Positions 42,729 through 51,151 of a stretch of DNA of 64,000 nucleotides are shown here, in pieces. The notes under the pieces are model-generated. The model was not told the DNA's origin and searched no databases. It saw nothing but the letters and a program-made list of their open reading frames with translations. The translations under genes and the position numbers were made by a program. The DNA is taken from NCBI GenBank assembly GCA_016703605.1, contig JADJBU010000026.1, positions 1 to 64,000 of the forward strand, read 5' to 3'. Origin of the DNA: Candidatus Villigracilis adiacens. GTDB lineage: Bacteria > Chloroflexota > Anaerolineae > Anaerolineales > Villigracilaceae. Each line of letters begins with the position of its first letter. Positions within the stretch are counted from its first letter, which is position 1.

Positions 42729-43376
42729 TCAAAGGTGTTCGCGGATCAGGCGGGTGGGAAGTTCGTAATAGTAGCGTCCATCCGCTTCGATGTGAAAGCC
42801 CATGCGTTTGAGATAGGTTTCGTGCTTGACGCTTCCGGAGGCGGTGGAGAGGCGGTGAATCCCCTGCTGGCGGTAGAACTCGGCGCTTTCTTCGAGTAGA
42901 AATCTCCCGGCGCGAAAGTCCCGGTAGCCGGGGATGACAAAGTCGAGAAAGATGCGGGCTTCCTCCCCCTCCGGTTTGACGACGACCAGCCCGACAGGCA
43001 TCATGTTGCGCAGGATGAAGACGACGACTTGTTGATCGTCAGGTTTGAACTGGTAGGTGGGGATGAATTCTGAAATTTCCCTGCGATAGAATTCAAGAAA
43101 GCGTTTGAGGTAGGCGCTGTCGGCGCGGACCTGCATGAGGGTGAAGTAGTCCTGCTTCTGCCACATGCGCCAGAGGTTGTAGGCGTTGAGGAAGAGGGTC
43201 AGTCCGTTGAGCAGCACGACCGGCAGCGCGCCGATCAGGACGCCATAGAGGATGAAAAACAACGCGCCGATCATATTGACGATGCGCAATCGCTGCAACG
43301 ACTTCATGCTCAGGGAAAATGCGACCAGCAGCGATCCGGCATAGCCGATCAGTTCGTAAAATTGGGATGGTTCCAT
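42729..43376 (-). CDS. YgjV-like membrane domain fused to a GNAT acetyltransferase domain
   Basis: A 215-aa protein. Residues 1-75 form three helices like YgjV (ELIGYAGSLLVAFSLSMKSL, RIVNMIGALFFILYGVLIGA, LLNGLTLFLNAYNLWRMW). Residues 80-215 are a GNAT-like fold (FILRNMMPVGLVVVKPEGE, LDFVIPGYRDFRAGRFLLEE for the acetyl-CoA region, RLSTASGSVKHETYLKRMGF, then a C-terminal strand). A membrane-tethered acyltransferase facing the cytoplasm is the inference; the substrate is unknown. The ATG is at 43376; a MITE lies 62 bases upstream. Confidence 0.75.
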   Translation of the reverse strand: MEPSQFYELIGYAGSLLVAFSLSMKSLQRLRIVNMIGALFFILYGVLIGALPVVLLNGLTLFLNAYNLWRMWQKQDYFTLMQVRADSAYLKRFLEFYRREISEFIPTYQFKPDDQQVVVFILRNMMPVGLVVVKPEGEEARIFLDFVIPGYRDFRAGRFLLEESAEFYRQQGIHRLSTASGSVKHETYLKRMGFHIEADGRYYYELPTRLIREHL

Positions 43377-43437
43377 GATTCCGTTCCACCTAGTGTGGCC
43401 TTATACACCGTCGATGCGGTATTCCTTAAAAAGATGG

Positions 43438-43561
43438 GTGTGCAAGCATACATGTCAGGCGCGGAGTCGACAGCGCCCGACTTTCGAGCAAAATCGGGAG
43501 ACCCTTCCACAGGCTCAGGGCGGGTTTTTGCAGTCCAACCTGACAACCTTTGCTTGCACAC
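43438..43561 (-). mobile_element. MITE-like element, 124 bp, with 8-bp target duplication
   Basis: Ends GTGTGCAAGCATACATGTCA and TGACAACCTTTGCTTGCACAC-type termini are inverted repeats. A perfect 8-bp direct repeat, AAAGATGG, flanks it at 43430-43437 and 43562-43569. On the minus strand it follows the same order of internal blocks as the copy at 34822-34973, with about 28 bases missing near one end. This copy lies between the YgjV-GNAT gene and carD. Confidence 0.78.
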
Positions 43562-43690
43562 AAAGATGGAGCGTCGGTCCGTTCAGCGCGGGTACGGATT
43601 AATTCACCTTGCGCAGTTCCTCGGTACCGCGACATTCATGTCGCCCTAAAATTGCGAGATCGTTTCTTCCCCGGATTACGCGATATTTTC

Positions 43691-44179
43691 TCAATTCGTT
43701 TTTCCCGCTGAAAGCAGGTGTTGCAGTTCGACCTCGGCGTCAAGCGGGGTGATCGATGAGACGAAACTCCACTCGCCGATCAGCGCCTTTTGGACGCGTT
43801 TGAGCAGGGCGCTGTCATATTCGCTCCAGGAACGGTGCTGGCGATGGGCGGAGAGATTGCGGAGCACCCTGCAAAGCGATTCGACGGTTCCATCTTTGAG
43901 CATCTCGAGCAATTGAAGGTTGCGCTGGCGGCGGTCGGTGAGAAGTTGTTCGGCGGGACCGGAGAGCGTGGAGAGCAGCCTGTCGAACTCGGTCTTGCTG
44001 GTTGGGAGACGCAGGCGCTTGTCCTGGTTTTCGTCCGCGGGAACCCAGATGGTAAGGTCTGTGAGTTGAACCTTGTAGTAAAGGATGGTCTGGTCGTTGT
44101 TTGTCCGCTCTTCGATGGCGAGCACCCGACCAAGACCATGGTTGCAATGCACAACCCAATCGCCGACTTGATAATCCAT
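43691..44179 (-). CDS. carD: CarD-family transcription regulator
   Basis: A 162-aa CarD/CdnL-type protein: the RNA-polymerase-interacting Tudor-like domain is at residues 1-65 (DYQVGDWVVHCNHGLGRVLA, LYYKVQLTDLTIWVPAD) and a helical DNA-binding region follows (LLSTLSGPAEQLLTDRRQRN, SLCRVLRNLSAHRQHRSWSE). It stabilises open complexes, mainly at rRNA and stress promoters. ATG 44179 has AAGGAG 7 nt before it; the longer upstream frame is rejected because it runs through a leader hairpin. The 77-nt leader contains a terminator-like hairpin. Confidence 0.9.
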   Translation of the reverse strand: MDYQVGDWVVHCNHGLGRVLAIEERTNNDQTILYYKVQLTDLTIWVPADENQDKRLRLPTSKTEFDRLLSTLSGPAEQLLTDRRQRNLQLLEMLKDGTVESLCRVLRNLSAHRQHRSWSEYDSALLKRVQKALIGEWSFVSSITPLDAEVELQHLLSAGKTN

Positions 44180-44200
44180 GACTGCTCCTTGATTCAGATG

Positions 44201-44268
44201 AAAAACGCCAGCCCCGCAAAAGGGCTGGCGCAAAATGCCATGTCGCTTTGTGATATGGTTTCATTATA
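44201..44268 (-). promoter_or_regulatory. carD promoter and leader with terminator-like hairpin
   Basis: Minus-strand TATAAT at 44268-44263 predicts a start near 44256. The 77-nt leader then contains CGCCAGCCC (44230-44222 on this strand) pairing with GGGCTGGCG (44214-44206), followed by TTTTT, and only after that the ribosome-binding site. This is the layout of an attenuator. Confidence 0.5.
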
Positions 44269-44317
44269 TCATCCATTGCCCGCCGCCCCGCAAAGCACGC
44301 GCGGTGTCGCAAACGAC

Positions 44318-44371
44318 GCCGCCACAGCGCCTGACTTTCGACTCCGCGCCTGACCTGTTTTGCTTGCGCAC
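44318..44371 (+). repeat. Right-end remnant of the MITE family
   Basis: GCCGCCACAGCGCC, TTTCGACTCCGCGCCTGACC and TGTTTTGCTTGCGCAC match, in order, the right part of the copy at 34822-34973. The left terminus is missing. No target duplication is visible. Confidence 0.6.
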
Positions 44372-44490
44372 TCGCAGACAGTCAAACGCTGCGTTTGCAG
44401 ACTCAGCGGCGGACGCGCCCGATTTGTAATCTGTCGCGAAGGAAATCGAAGCGTTGATCAACCCCAACCCGGACAAGCCAGAAAAGATTT

Positions 44491-44556
44491 GAACACTGAG
44501 GGCACAGGGTTCACAGAGAAAACCTCTTGTTTATCTTCGTGAACCCTGTGGTGGAA
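44491..44556. repeat. Palindromic repeat of the CACAGGGTTCAC type
   Basis: GGGCACAGGGTTCACAGAG is matched by the inverse arm CTTCGTGAACCCTGTGGTGG. Same arrangement as the ACAAAGG repeats at 13433 and 53735. The whole 44372-44666 stretch shows no gene; a TACAAT -10 for the next gene lies near 44641. Confidence 0.55.
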
Positions 44557-44666
44557 AATCCTCGCACAAAAAATGTCGCCACGCGATGCAAGGATTCCAG
44601 CGATAAGGTACTAATCGCTGAACGCCTCCGGCATTTGTTGTACAATCAGCGTAACGGAGAATCACC

Positions 44667-45692
44667 ATGAGCGACTTCCTTTATTTCCTCAATACCGCCG
44701 ACCTTCAAACATTGACGCAGGTCTCAGGCGTGAACCGTCAACTGGCGGGGAATCTTATTGCGGCGCGTCCGTTCGATGCGGTGGAGGATTGTCTGAAGGT
44801 GAAAGGTATGGGGAAAGCGACACTTGCCCGGCTGGAGTCTTTTGCCTCAGCGGAGGGAAATGAATCAGAAAACAGCGCCATGGTCCCGGTCGAGAAAGAG
44901 GCGATGCCCGCGCCGGTAAGGGAGATTCCGCCTGCGCAGGATTCGGCTCAAGGGCAGGATTCATTCTTCCGGCGTTTGGGGCGGGCATTCCTGTTCTTTA
45001 TGAGGGCGTTGATCCGTTTGGTTTTGCTTGCGATGCTTTTTATTGCGGTCGGCGCGATGTTCTATTATGGGCTGCCTTATATTCAAAGGACGTTCATTGC
45101 GCCGGTGGAGGAGAATACCGAGCAAATTCAAAAAATGGAGGCGGAGATCGCCGACCTGCAAGCGCAACTGGATGAGATGAACGGGCGCGTGACGACGCTC
45201 GAAGGTTCGATCGAGGCGCATTCGGCTTCGATTGAAAAGTTGGAAGGAATGCAGGCGGCTCTCGAGGAGCAGTTGGGGGAGAACAACGACGCGCTTTTGC
45301 TCGAGTTGAAACACGAAGCGATGTTCACCCGCGCATTGGATACGCTTGCCCGCGCCAGGCTGTATCTTGCGCAGAGTAATTTCGGGCTGGCGAAAACGGA
45401 CGCGCAGGCGGCGCGCGACCTGCTGGCGGAATTGAACGCGGAAAAGGATGACGCTGTTTTGGATAAAGCCATCGAGCGGCTGGATATGTCGCTCGGTAAC
45501 CTGCCTGACTTCCCGGTGGTGGCTTCGGGTGATTTGGAAATTGCGTGGCAGATTTTGGTCTCAGGCAATGCGCCCGCTTCGACGGCGACTTTCACTGCGA
45601 CTTCAGCCCCGACGGCGGTTGCGACTGAAACGCCCTCCTCCGCGCCAGAATTCACCGCCACGCCGACGCCCTTCCCGCCACCGACCCCCTAG
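44667..45692 (+). CDS. Helix-hairpin-helix and coiled-coil membrane protein
   Basis: A 341-aa protein. Residues 1-65 are two helix-hairpin-helix-like motifs of the ComEA/Tex type (LQTLTQVSGVNRQLAGNLIA, CLKVKGMGKATLARLE). A helix crosses the membrane at about 112-137 (LIRLVLLAMLFIAVGAMFYY), followed outside by a coiled coil (IQKMEAEIADLQAQLDEMNG and on to 230), a helical domain (ARLYLAQSNFGLAKTDAQAA) and a Thr/Pro tail. An HhH domain joined to an extracytoplasmic coiled coil is uncommon; DNA tethering to the membrane is conceivable but unproven. GGAGAATCACC precedes ATG 44667. Confidence 0.7.
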   Translation: MSDFLYFLNTADLQTLTQVSGVNRQLAGNLIAARPFDAVEDCLKVKGMGKATLARLESFASAEGNESENSAMVPVEKEAMPAPVREIPPAQDSAQGQDSFFRRLGRAFLFFMRALIRLVLLAMLFIAVGAMFYYGLPYIQRTFIAPVEENTEQIQKMEAEIADLQAQLDEMNGRVTTLEGSIEAHSASIEKLEGMQAALEEQLGENNDALLLELKHEAMFTRALDTLARARLYLAQSNFGLAKTDAQAARDLLAELNAEKDDAVLDKAIERLDMSLGNLPDFPVVASGDLEIAWQILVSGNAPASTATFTATSAPTAVATETPSSAPEFTATPTPFPPPTP

Positions 45693-45718
45693 AACCCCAA
45701 TCAGGCAGGAGATTAATC

Positions 45719-47380
45719 TTGAAATATTTCTTTATCACGGCGGGAGCTACGCTCTCCAGCCTGGCGATTTTTTCCGTTCAACTTGGGCTTGATAATGATT
45801 CAGGCTGGGGTCCCAAACGAGTCGCCCTGCTTCTTGCGGGTATCTCGGGTTTGATCATCGGCGGTGCAATTCATTTCTTCGGAAACACCGCTGCCAGTGC
45901 TGTACAAAAGTTCAATGCCTTCGTAGAAGCAAGATCAAGCCGCACGTCCAGAGTCATAGCGGCATCCTTCGTTTCATGCGCGGTCGTGATTTCCGCTTAT
46001 TTTTGGTTCATCGAATTAGACGAACGCATTGTGGGGTCCGATTTCGAATATTACGTCGAAATGGCAAAAAGTTTCAAGAATGGAGATCTTCATCTTGAAC
46101 TAGCGCCTCCGCCGGAACTTCTGGCGCTTGAAAACCCCTACGATTACTTCCTGCGCAGGGAAAAAGGGGTGGATAATTTCCCCTGGGACCTGTCGCTATA
46201 TAAAGACAAATTCTATATCTACTGGGGACCCACTCCTGCCGCTATTGCATCCCTTCTCAGCCGCAATCTATTAAATCGAATCGGAGATTATCATCTGGCG
46301 TTGGCAGCCGCCTGCGGACTCTTCATTTATCAGATACTCCTCATTGCAACATATTGGAAAAGGGAACTGAAGCACGCGCCTGCCTGGCTGCTTGGAATTC
46401 TCTTGCTGGCAGTGGGTTTTATGACTCCCGCTCCCATCATGCTGGACGGCGCAAAAGTCTACGATGCGGCAATATTCAGCTGCCAGCTATTCCTGATGGG
46501 CGGGTGTTTCTGGGCATATTCAGCGTTTCTGGACGATTCCCCGCCTGTTTGGAAGTTAGCCCTTGCTGCTGCCCATTGGGCGCTTTCCGTCGGCTCGAGG
46601 GTTATCGTCCTGCCGGGGGTGGCTATTTGTGTAGGATTAACCCTCGTCTTCGTTTACAGATATTACAAAGGAAAAAATATCCGAATGTTTGCCCCTGCCT
46701 TTCTTGGGGTGGCGATCCCGCTCCTCATTGGCGGAGGGATGCTGGCATGGTACAACTGGGCGCGCTTTGATTCGGTCTTTGAGTTCGGGCTGACCTATCA
46801 ATTAGCGAACATTGATTACACCAATTTCACGAACGTGTTCAATATCTCGAGATTGCCACTCAATGCTGGGCTTTATCTTGCCCATCCGTTGAACGTTTCA
46901 TCGCGCTTCCCGTTTATTGCGCCGATCGAATATGTCAATTCCAACGAAAGGTTTGCCGGGTTGTTTTTCATCGCGCCGTACGTCTTCCTACTGGCATTCC
47001 CGATCATGCGATGGGCTGGAGACGTTCTCACCGTAAAACCCGTCGCATTGCCCCGTTTTTTTTCAGGATCGTGGTTGTCCTTTTCCCTTATGGGGACAAG
47101 CCTGATCTCGATCTTGATCATATTTTCATATTACTTTCCGGCAATGAGGTTTGTTGAGGATTTCATGCCTTCAATGGCAACTTTCATCACCATTCAAACA
47201 GGGCTGCAATACGATGGGTTGCAGGGCAAAAATTCCTTTCAGCGAATATTAACCGGCGCGGCGCTGCTATTGGCTTTCATCACCATCATTGCGAATATCC
47301 TTTTGGCAGTGCCGGACGAAGGCGTAGTATTTGCGGTTAACTTTTTGAATGATATATACAAACTTCTTGGCTTGAAATAA
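45719..47380 (+). CDS. Multi-pass membrane protein, GT-C glycosyltransferase-like
   Basis: A 553-aa protein with about eleven to twelve helices. The first long extracytoplasmic loop contains DFEYYVEMAKSFKNGDLHLE and SLYKDKFYIYWGPTPAAIAS, which resembles the first loop of GT-C/GT39-type transferases (acidic residues near a Tyr/Pro-rich strand). A transferase using polyprenyl-phosphate sugars would fit, but no named family is certain. The start is TTG at 45719, supported by AGGAG 8 nt upstream and by the hydrophobic N-terminus; no ATG is suitable. It follows the HhH/coiled-coil gene by 26 bases and may be co-transcribed. Confidence 0.65.
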   Translation: MKYFFITAGATLSSLAIFSVQLGLDNDSGWGPKRVALLLAGISGLIIGGAIHFFGNTAASAVQKFNAFVEARSSRTSRVIAASFVSCAVVISAYFWFIELDERIVGSDFEYYVEMAKSFKNGDLHLELAPPPELLALENPYDYFLRREKGVDNFPWDLSLYKDKFYIYWGPTPAAIASLLSRNLLNRIGDYHLALAAACGLFIYQILLIATYWKRELKHAPAWLLGILLLAVGFMTPAPIMLDGAKVYDAAIFSCQLFLMGGCFWAYSAFLDDSPPVWKLALAAAHWALSVGSRVIVLPGVAICVGLTLVFVYRYYKGKNIRMFAPAFLGVAIPLLIGGGMLAWYNWARFDSVFEFGLTYQLANIDYTNFTNVFNISRLPLNAGLYLAHPLNVSSRFPFIAPIEYVNSNERFAGLFFIAPYVFLLAFPIMRWAGDVLTVKPVALPRFFSGSWLSFSLMGTSLISILIIFSYYFPAMRFVEDFMPSMATFITIQTGLQYDGLQGKNSFQRILTGAALLLAFITIIANILLAVPDEGVVFAVNFLNDIYKLLGLK

Positions 47381-47494
47381 ACGCTCGACCTTTCGGCAAC
47401 GTGCCATCGAATATCTTTTGCGATCAACAGCTCGATCCAGAGCGGGGCAGACTGATGGATATGGAATGGATATTTAATCCATTATTGCCGATGA

Positions 47495-47500
47495 TATAAT
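47495..47500 (+). promoter_or_regulatory. -10 element of the phosphohexomutase gene
   Basis: TATAAT at 47495-47500 predicts a transcript starting near 47507, with a 28-nt leader carrying CAGGAG. This gene is an example of the leadered class. Confidence 0.5.
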
Positions 47501-47534
47501 CGCAAAAATTCGCGATCATTCAGGAGAACTTCAA

Positions 47535-48965
47535 ATGGCATTCAAGATCAAATTCGGCACGGACGGCTGGCGCGGAGTCATCGCCGAGGATTACACCTTC
47601 GACAATCTGCGCCGCTGCGCGCAGGGCTTTGCATCGTACATGCTCGCGCAGGGCAAAAAGGGACAGTGGATCATCGTGGGGCATGACAAGCGTTTTAGCA
47701 GCGAGCATTTCGCCGCCGCGGTTGCCGAGGTGTTGGCTGGCAACGGCTTGAAAGTTTATCTAACCCAGGAAGCCACTCCCACCCCAGTGATCGCCTATGC
47801 GGTGGTGGATAAAAAGGCGGCGGGCGCGGTGAACATCACAGCGAGTCACAACCCGCCCACGGACAACGGATTCAAAGTCCGCAACGAGACAGGCGGCGCG
47901 ATTGACCCGGAAGGGTTGAAGCAGATCGAGGCAAGCATCCCCGATGATGTGAAGGATGTAAAACGCAAACCGCTGGCGGAGGCGATGTCTGCTGGAGAGA
48001 TCGTCAAATTCGATGCGGCGACTCCCTACATCGAACACCTGACCCGCGACGGGTTGATTGATTTGCAGCCGATCAAGGACGCAGGTCTGACCGTGGTTGT
48101 GGATGCGATGTGGGGCAACGGCGCGGGCTGGTTCACCCGCCTGCTCGGCGGCGGGAAGACGAGAATCATCGAAATTCACGACGAGCGCAATCCGTCTTTC
48201 CCGGAGATGAAACGCCCGGAACCCATCCGCCCGAACATTGATGTGGGTTTGAAAGCGACAGTCGAAAATAAAGCCGACGTGCTGCTCATCACCGACGGCG
48301 ACGCAGACCGCTGCGGCATCGGCGACGAGAAGGGTGAATTCATCAATCAACTGCGCGTGTATGCCTTGCTGGCTTATTATCTGCTCGAGATCCGCAAGGA
48401 ACGCGGGGATATTGTGAAGACTTTATCCACAACGGGCATGTTGAACAAACTCGGTGAAATTTACGGCGTGCCTGTCCATGAGACGGGAGTTGGATTCAAA
48501 TTTGTTGCCCCAAAGATGACCGAGACGGACGCGCTCATCGGCGGCGAGGAAAGCGGCGGTTATGCATTCCGCGGCAATGTCCCCGAACGCGATGGGATTC
48601 TGGCGGGCTTGTACATGCTCGACTTCATGGTCAAAACCGGCAAGAAACCGACGGAGTTGCTCAAAGACCTGTTCGCCAAAGTGGGCGGCGAATATTTCTA
48701 CGACCGCGTGGATAGTCCCTTTAGCGGCGACCACGAATCGCGCAAGAAGATCATCCGCGATAACTACCCGTCCACGCTGGGCGGTTTGAAAGTGACCGAA
48801 GTCATCACCGTGGACGGTTTCCAATTCAAGATGGAAGACGGCGGCTGGATGCTCATCCGCTTCTCCGGCACGGAGCCGATCCTGCGCGTGTACTGCGAGA
48901 CGCGGCACGCGGACAAGGTGAAGGCGATTTTGGAGGATGGTTTGAAGGTGGCGGGGATTAAGTAA
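47535..48965 (+). CDS. Phosphoglucomutase/phosphomannomutase
   Basis: A 476-aa alpha-D-phosphohexomutase that interconverts hexose 1- and 6-phosphates for glycogen, cell-wall or exopolysaccharide synthesis. All four domain signatures are present: KFGTDGWRGVIAEDYT, the phosphoserine loop NITASHNPPTDNGFK (Ser104), the metal loop LLITDGDADRCGIGD, the sugar-binding loop IGGEESGGYAFRG, and the phosphate-binding loop LIRFSGTEPILRVYCET. Substrate preference (glucose, mannose or both) is not decided by sequence. CAGGAG lies 9 nt before ATG 47535. Confidence 0.94.
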   Translation: MAFKIKFGTDGWRGVIAEDYTFDNLRRCAQGFASYMLAQGKKGQWIIVGHDKRFSSEHFAAAVAEVLAGNGLKVYLTQEATPTPVIAYAVVDKKAAGAVNITASHNPPTDNGFKVRNETGGAIDPEGLKQIEASIPDDVKDVKRKPLAEAMSAGEIVKFDAATPYIEHLTRDGLIDLQPIKDAGLTVVVDAMWGNGAGWFTRLLGGGKTRIIEIHDERNPSFPEMKRPEPIRPNIDVGLKATVENKADVLLITDGDADRCGIGDEKGEFINQLRVYALLAYYLLEIRKERGDIVKTLSTTGMLNKLGEIYGVPVHETGVGFKFVAPKMTETDALIGGEESGGYAFRGNVPERDGILAGLYMLDFMVKTGKKPTELLKDLFAKVGGEYFYDRVDSPFSGDHESRKKIIRDNYPSTLGGLKVTEVITVDGFQFKMEDGGWMLIRFSGTEPILRVYCETRHADKVKAILEDGLKVAGIK

Positions 48966-48982
48966 GTTACGAGGTACGTGGT

Positions 48983-49024
48983 ACAAGTCGGCGAGTTGAA
49001 AATCAACTCGCCGACTTGTTTTTT
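48983..49024 (+). terminator. Intrinsic terminator after the phosphohexomutase gene
   Basis: ACAAGTCGGCGAGTTGA (48983-48999) pairs perfectly with TCAACTCGCCGACTTGT (49003-49019) around AAA and is followed by six T. One of the strongest hairpins in the window. Confidence 0.92.
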
Positions 49025-49052
49025 GGCTCATGTGTAGTCAAGGTACAAAAGC

Positions 49053-49270
49053 AAAACGCGAATTACGCCAATCGGGCGAATGACGCGAATTTTTCGTAAC
49101 TGCTCAGCCAATTCACTTCCCTGCCCTGTCATTTCGAGTGGCGCGAGGCGCCACGAGAAATCTTTCTCAATGTTGCGCAAGATTTCTCCTCGCTCGCGCT
49201 CGTCGAAATGACAGGCTGAGCAGTTACAATTTTTCGCGAGATTCGTTACATTCGCGTCATTCGCGTTAAG
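49053..49270. repeat. Nested palindromic element of about 218 bp
   Basis: Three sets of inverted arms are nested: outer AACGCGAAT/ATTCGCGTT with further matching text; middle GTAACTGCTCAGCC (49096-49109) with GGCTGAGCAGTTAC (49214-49227); inner CCTGTCATTTCGA (49125-49137) with TCGAAATGACAGG (49203-49215); and a core GAGAAATCTT/AAGATTTCTC. The whole element can fold into one long cruciform. A fragment with GATTTCTC and CGAAATGACAG lies near 51070-51095. No gene inside. Confidence 0.75.
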
Positions 49271-49329
49271 AATTTCTTTGCTCTGTCAGATGGTTGCACA
49301 TCCTTTTCAGATGAGCCGTTTTTTGCGTT

Positions 49330-50739
49330 TTACGTTTTACGTTTCACGATCAAAACCAGCCCAAACAACAGCGGAAATATCGCCGCGCTGCCGCAAATGG
49401 GGGCTTCTTCGCCAAATACTTCGATTGGCGGCGTGGGCGTAAACTCAAATTTGGGCGGGGCAGCAGGTTCGGGCGTGGAAGGAAGCGCGGTTTCGGTGGC
49501 GAATCCGCCCCAGGGCGTGGGAGGAACCGGAGTCGCCGTCAATCCGAGGAGGGTAAAACTTCCATCATCGTTCTGTTGAACAGCCTGCGGAATTTGATAA
49601 TGAATCTCAAGCAATAAATCTTTTGCCAGTTGATTGTTTGGGTCGAGCGCCAGTGTGGTTTGGAGTTCGGACAGGAGCGTTGTTAATATCCCTTCGGTAT
49701 CCTGCCTGCCCGCGAAATAAATTTCATATTGGTATTGCGCCCAGAGCAGGTCTGCGTACCCGTAATGCCAAAGCGGATCATCCGGCAGGAGCGCAAGACA
49801 ACGCTCGTAGGCGTCCCTGCTCAAGGCATTCAACTCCTGCCCGCCGGGGTCGCCGCGCAAATATCCCTTCGGCATCATGGCAGCCTCTTTATACGCCTTC
49901 GCCAGCCTGCCCCATGCCTCGCCGTCGTTCGGATTTTTTTCGACGTTCTCTTTTTCCTGCAACACGGCCTGCCAAAGCGACGGAACGACGACGGCGATTT
50001 GAATATTATCCTGATAGGTCGGCTCGAGGTCGGTGAACGTCCAGCGGATTTCGTTCCCGCTTCGGACTCCGCCGGAAGTTGATTCGCCGTACCCGGACTG
50101 TCCCGTCAGGTCGAGGTTTTGTTCGCTGACTTCGTACGGCAGGCGGACGATGATCTCCGCGCTGCCGATCGTGCCGTTCCAACCCGCGCCGGTTTCGAGA
50201 ATATATTTGAACGCTTCGTAGGGATAATAGCCGTAACCGTCCACGGTGTATGAGACTTCGAGCGTCACATCCTGGTTCGGAAGGAACGTCACATCGAAGA
50301 CCGCCCAGGGAATCTCGTCGCGTTCGGGGTAGGAATATTCGCTCGCGGTGAACGGCTGGACTTCGCGCCGCGCCGAGACGCTTTTGCCGTCCACTTTGAC
50401 GTTGATCGAAGCGATCTCCGGGAAACCGCCGTAGCCGTCCGAGTTGCCGTTGAAGAATGAAAGCGGAAAGCGGACTGCCATCGTTTCCGTTTCCGCGCCA
50501 AGATTGCGCATGGTGAAGGAGGCGTCGGTCTTTGCAATCGCGCCATCCTTGTCGGCGGGGTCGGCGGAAATGGTCAGGATGACCGTCTCTGAAACCATGC
50601 GCACTTCGGTGACGGATTCGCCGGGCAGGAGAGTCGTCCCTGGGGGCGCTTCGGGCGGCGCGGCATCGGCGCGGGCGGGTTGGACGTTCGCGGCAAGCAA
50701 TAACGACAGCACAAGCAGCAAGGTATAAATGCGTTTCAT
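49330..50739 (-). CDS. Secreted beta-rich protein with TPR-like region and C-terminal membrane anchor
   Basis: A 469-aa exported protein: signal peptide (KRIYTLLLVLSLLLAANVQP, cleavage after ARA), a beta-rich half (residues 30-260, with VRFPLSFFNGNSDGYGGFPE and VSYTVDGYGYYPYEAFKYIL), a helical segment resembling TPR units (NPNDGEAWGRLAKAYKEAAM, LPDDPLWHYGYADLLWAQYQ, LDPNNQLAKDLLLEIHYQIP), a Pro/Thr-rich linker and a final hydrophobic helix (CGSAAIFPLLFGLVLIVKRK). No named family is asserted. It is probably exposed on the cell surface. The start at 50739 lies just after GGAGAACC. Confidence 0.72.
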   Translation of the reverse strand: MKRIYTLLLVLSLLLAANVQPARADAAPPEAPPGTTLLPGESVTEVRMVSETVILTISADPADKDGAIAKTDASFTMRNLGAETETMAVRFPLSFFNGNSDGYGGFPEIASINVKVDGKSVSARREVQPFTASEYSYPERDEIPWAVFDVTFLPNQDVTLEVSYTVDGYGYYPYEAFKYILETGAGWNGTIGSAEIIVRLPYEVSEQNLDLTGQSGYGESTSGGVRSGNEIRWTFTDLEPTYQDNIQIAVVVPSLWQAVLQEKENVEKNPNDGEAWGRLAKAYKEAAMMPKGYLRGDPGGQELNALSRDAYERCLALLPDDPLWHYGYADLLWAQYQYEIYFAGRQDTEGILTTLLSELQTTLALDPNNQLAKDLLLEIHYQIPQAVQQNDDGSFTLLGLTATPVPPTPWGGFATETALPSTPEPAAPPKFEFTPTPPIEVFGEEAPICGSAAIFPLLFGLVLIVKRKT

Positions 50740-51137
50740 TGGTTCTCCTGTGTTCGCTTTGATTTATTCATCCTATGCAAAACGTCCCGAAGGTTCTTGC
50801 AGATTGAACCGATTTTCCAGTCAAACCTTCGGGGCGTTGCGTAACATCAGTGATTTAATTCGCCACGGGGGCGCATCGCGCTCATGGTTGTAGCAATAAT
50901 GATCATGGCGCGAAAGCCTTTAATGCGAAAGGCGCCTGACCATCAAGGTCTCCGAAATTGCTCGAAAGTAAGAAGATGCCGCCTCGGCGTCACTCTGCGC
51001 CGCTTTCGACTCCTTCCTGCCTGCTTTTCCATTTTGTCAATCGACATTTGTCTCAATGATGGCGTCGGATTTCTCTCTGGCGCGCATCGAAATGACAGAT
51101 CCAATTGTACCTGTAAACCTCATAAAAGCGCGGCTGA
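50740..51137. repeat. Intergenic stretch with two repeat families
   Basis: Holds an inverted pair ACGTCCCGAAGGTT/AACCTTCGGGGCGT (50778-50838), a decayed MITE core at about 50930-51030 (GATGCCGCCTCGGCG, CACTCTGCGCCGCTTTCGAC), and a fragment of the 49.1-kb palindrome (GATTTCTC, CGAAATGACAG). TATAAT at 51138-51143, 8 nt before the next ATG, ends the stretch. No gene seen. Confidence 0.6.
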
Positions 51138-51151
51138 TATAATCCTTTCAA

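Noticed and set aside
43438..43561. Small protein-coding gene within the MITE copy.
   Set aside because: Overlapping frames match other copies only as DNA, and the unit has inverted termini and target duplications.
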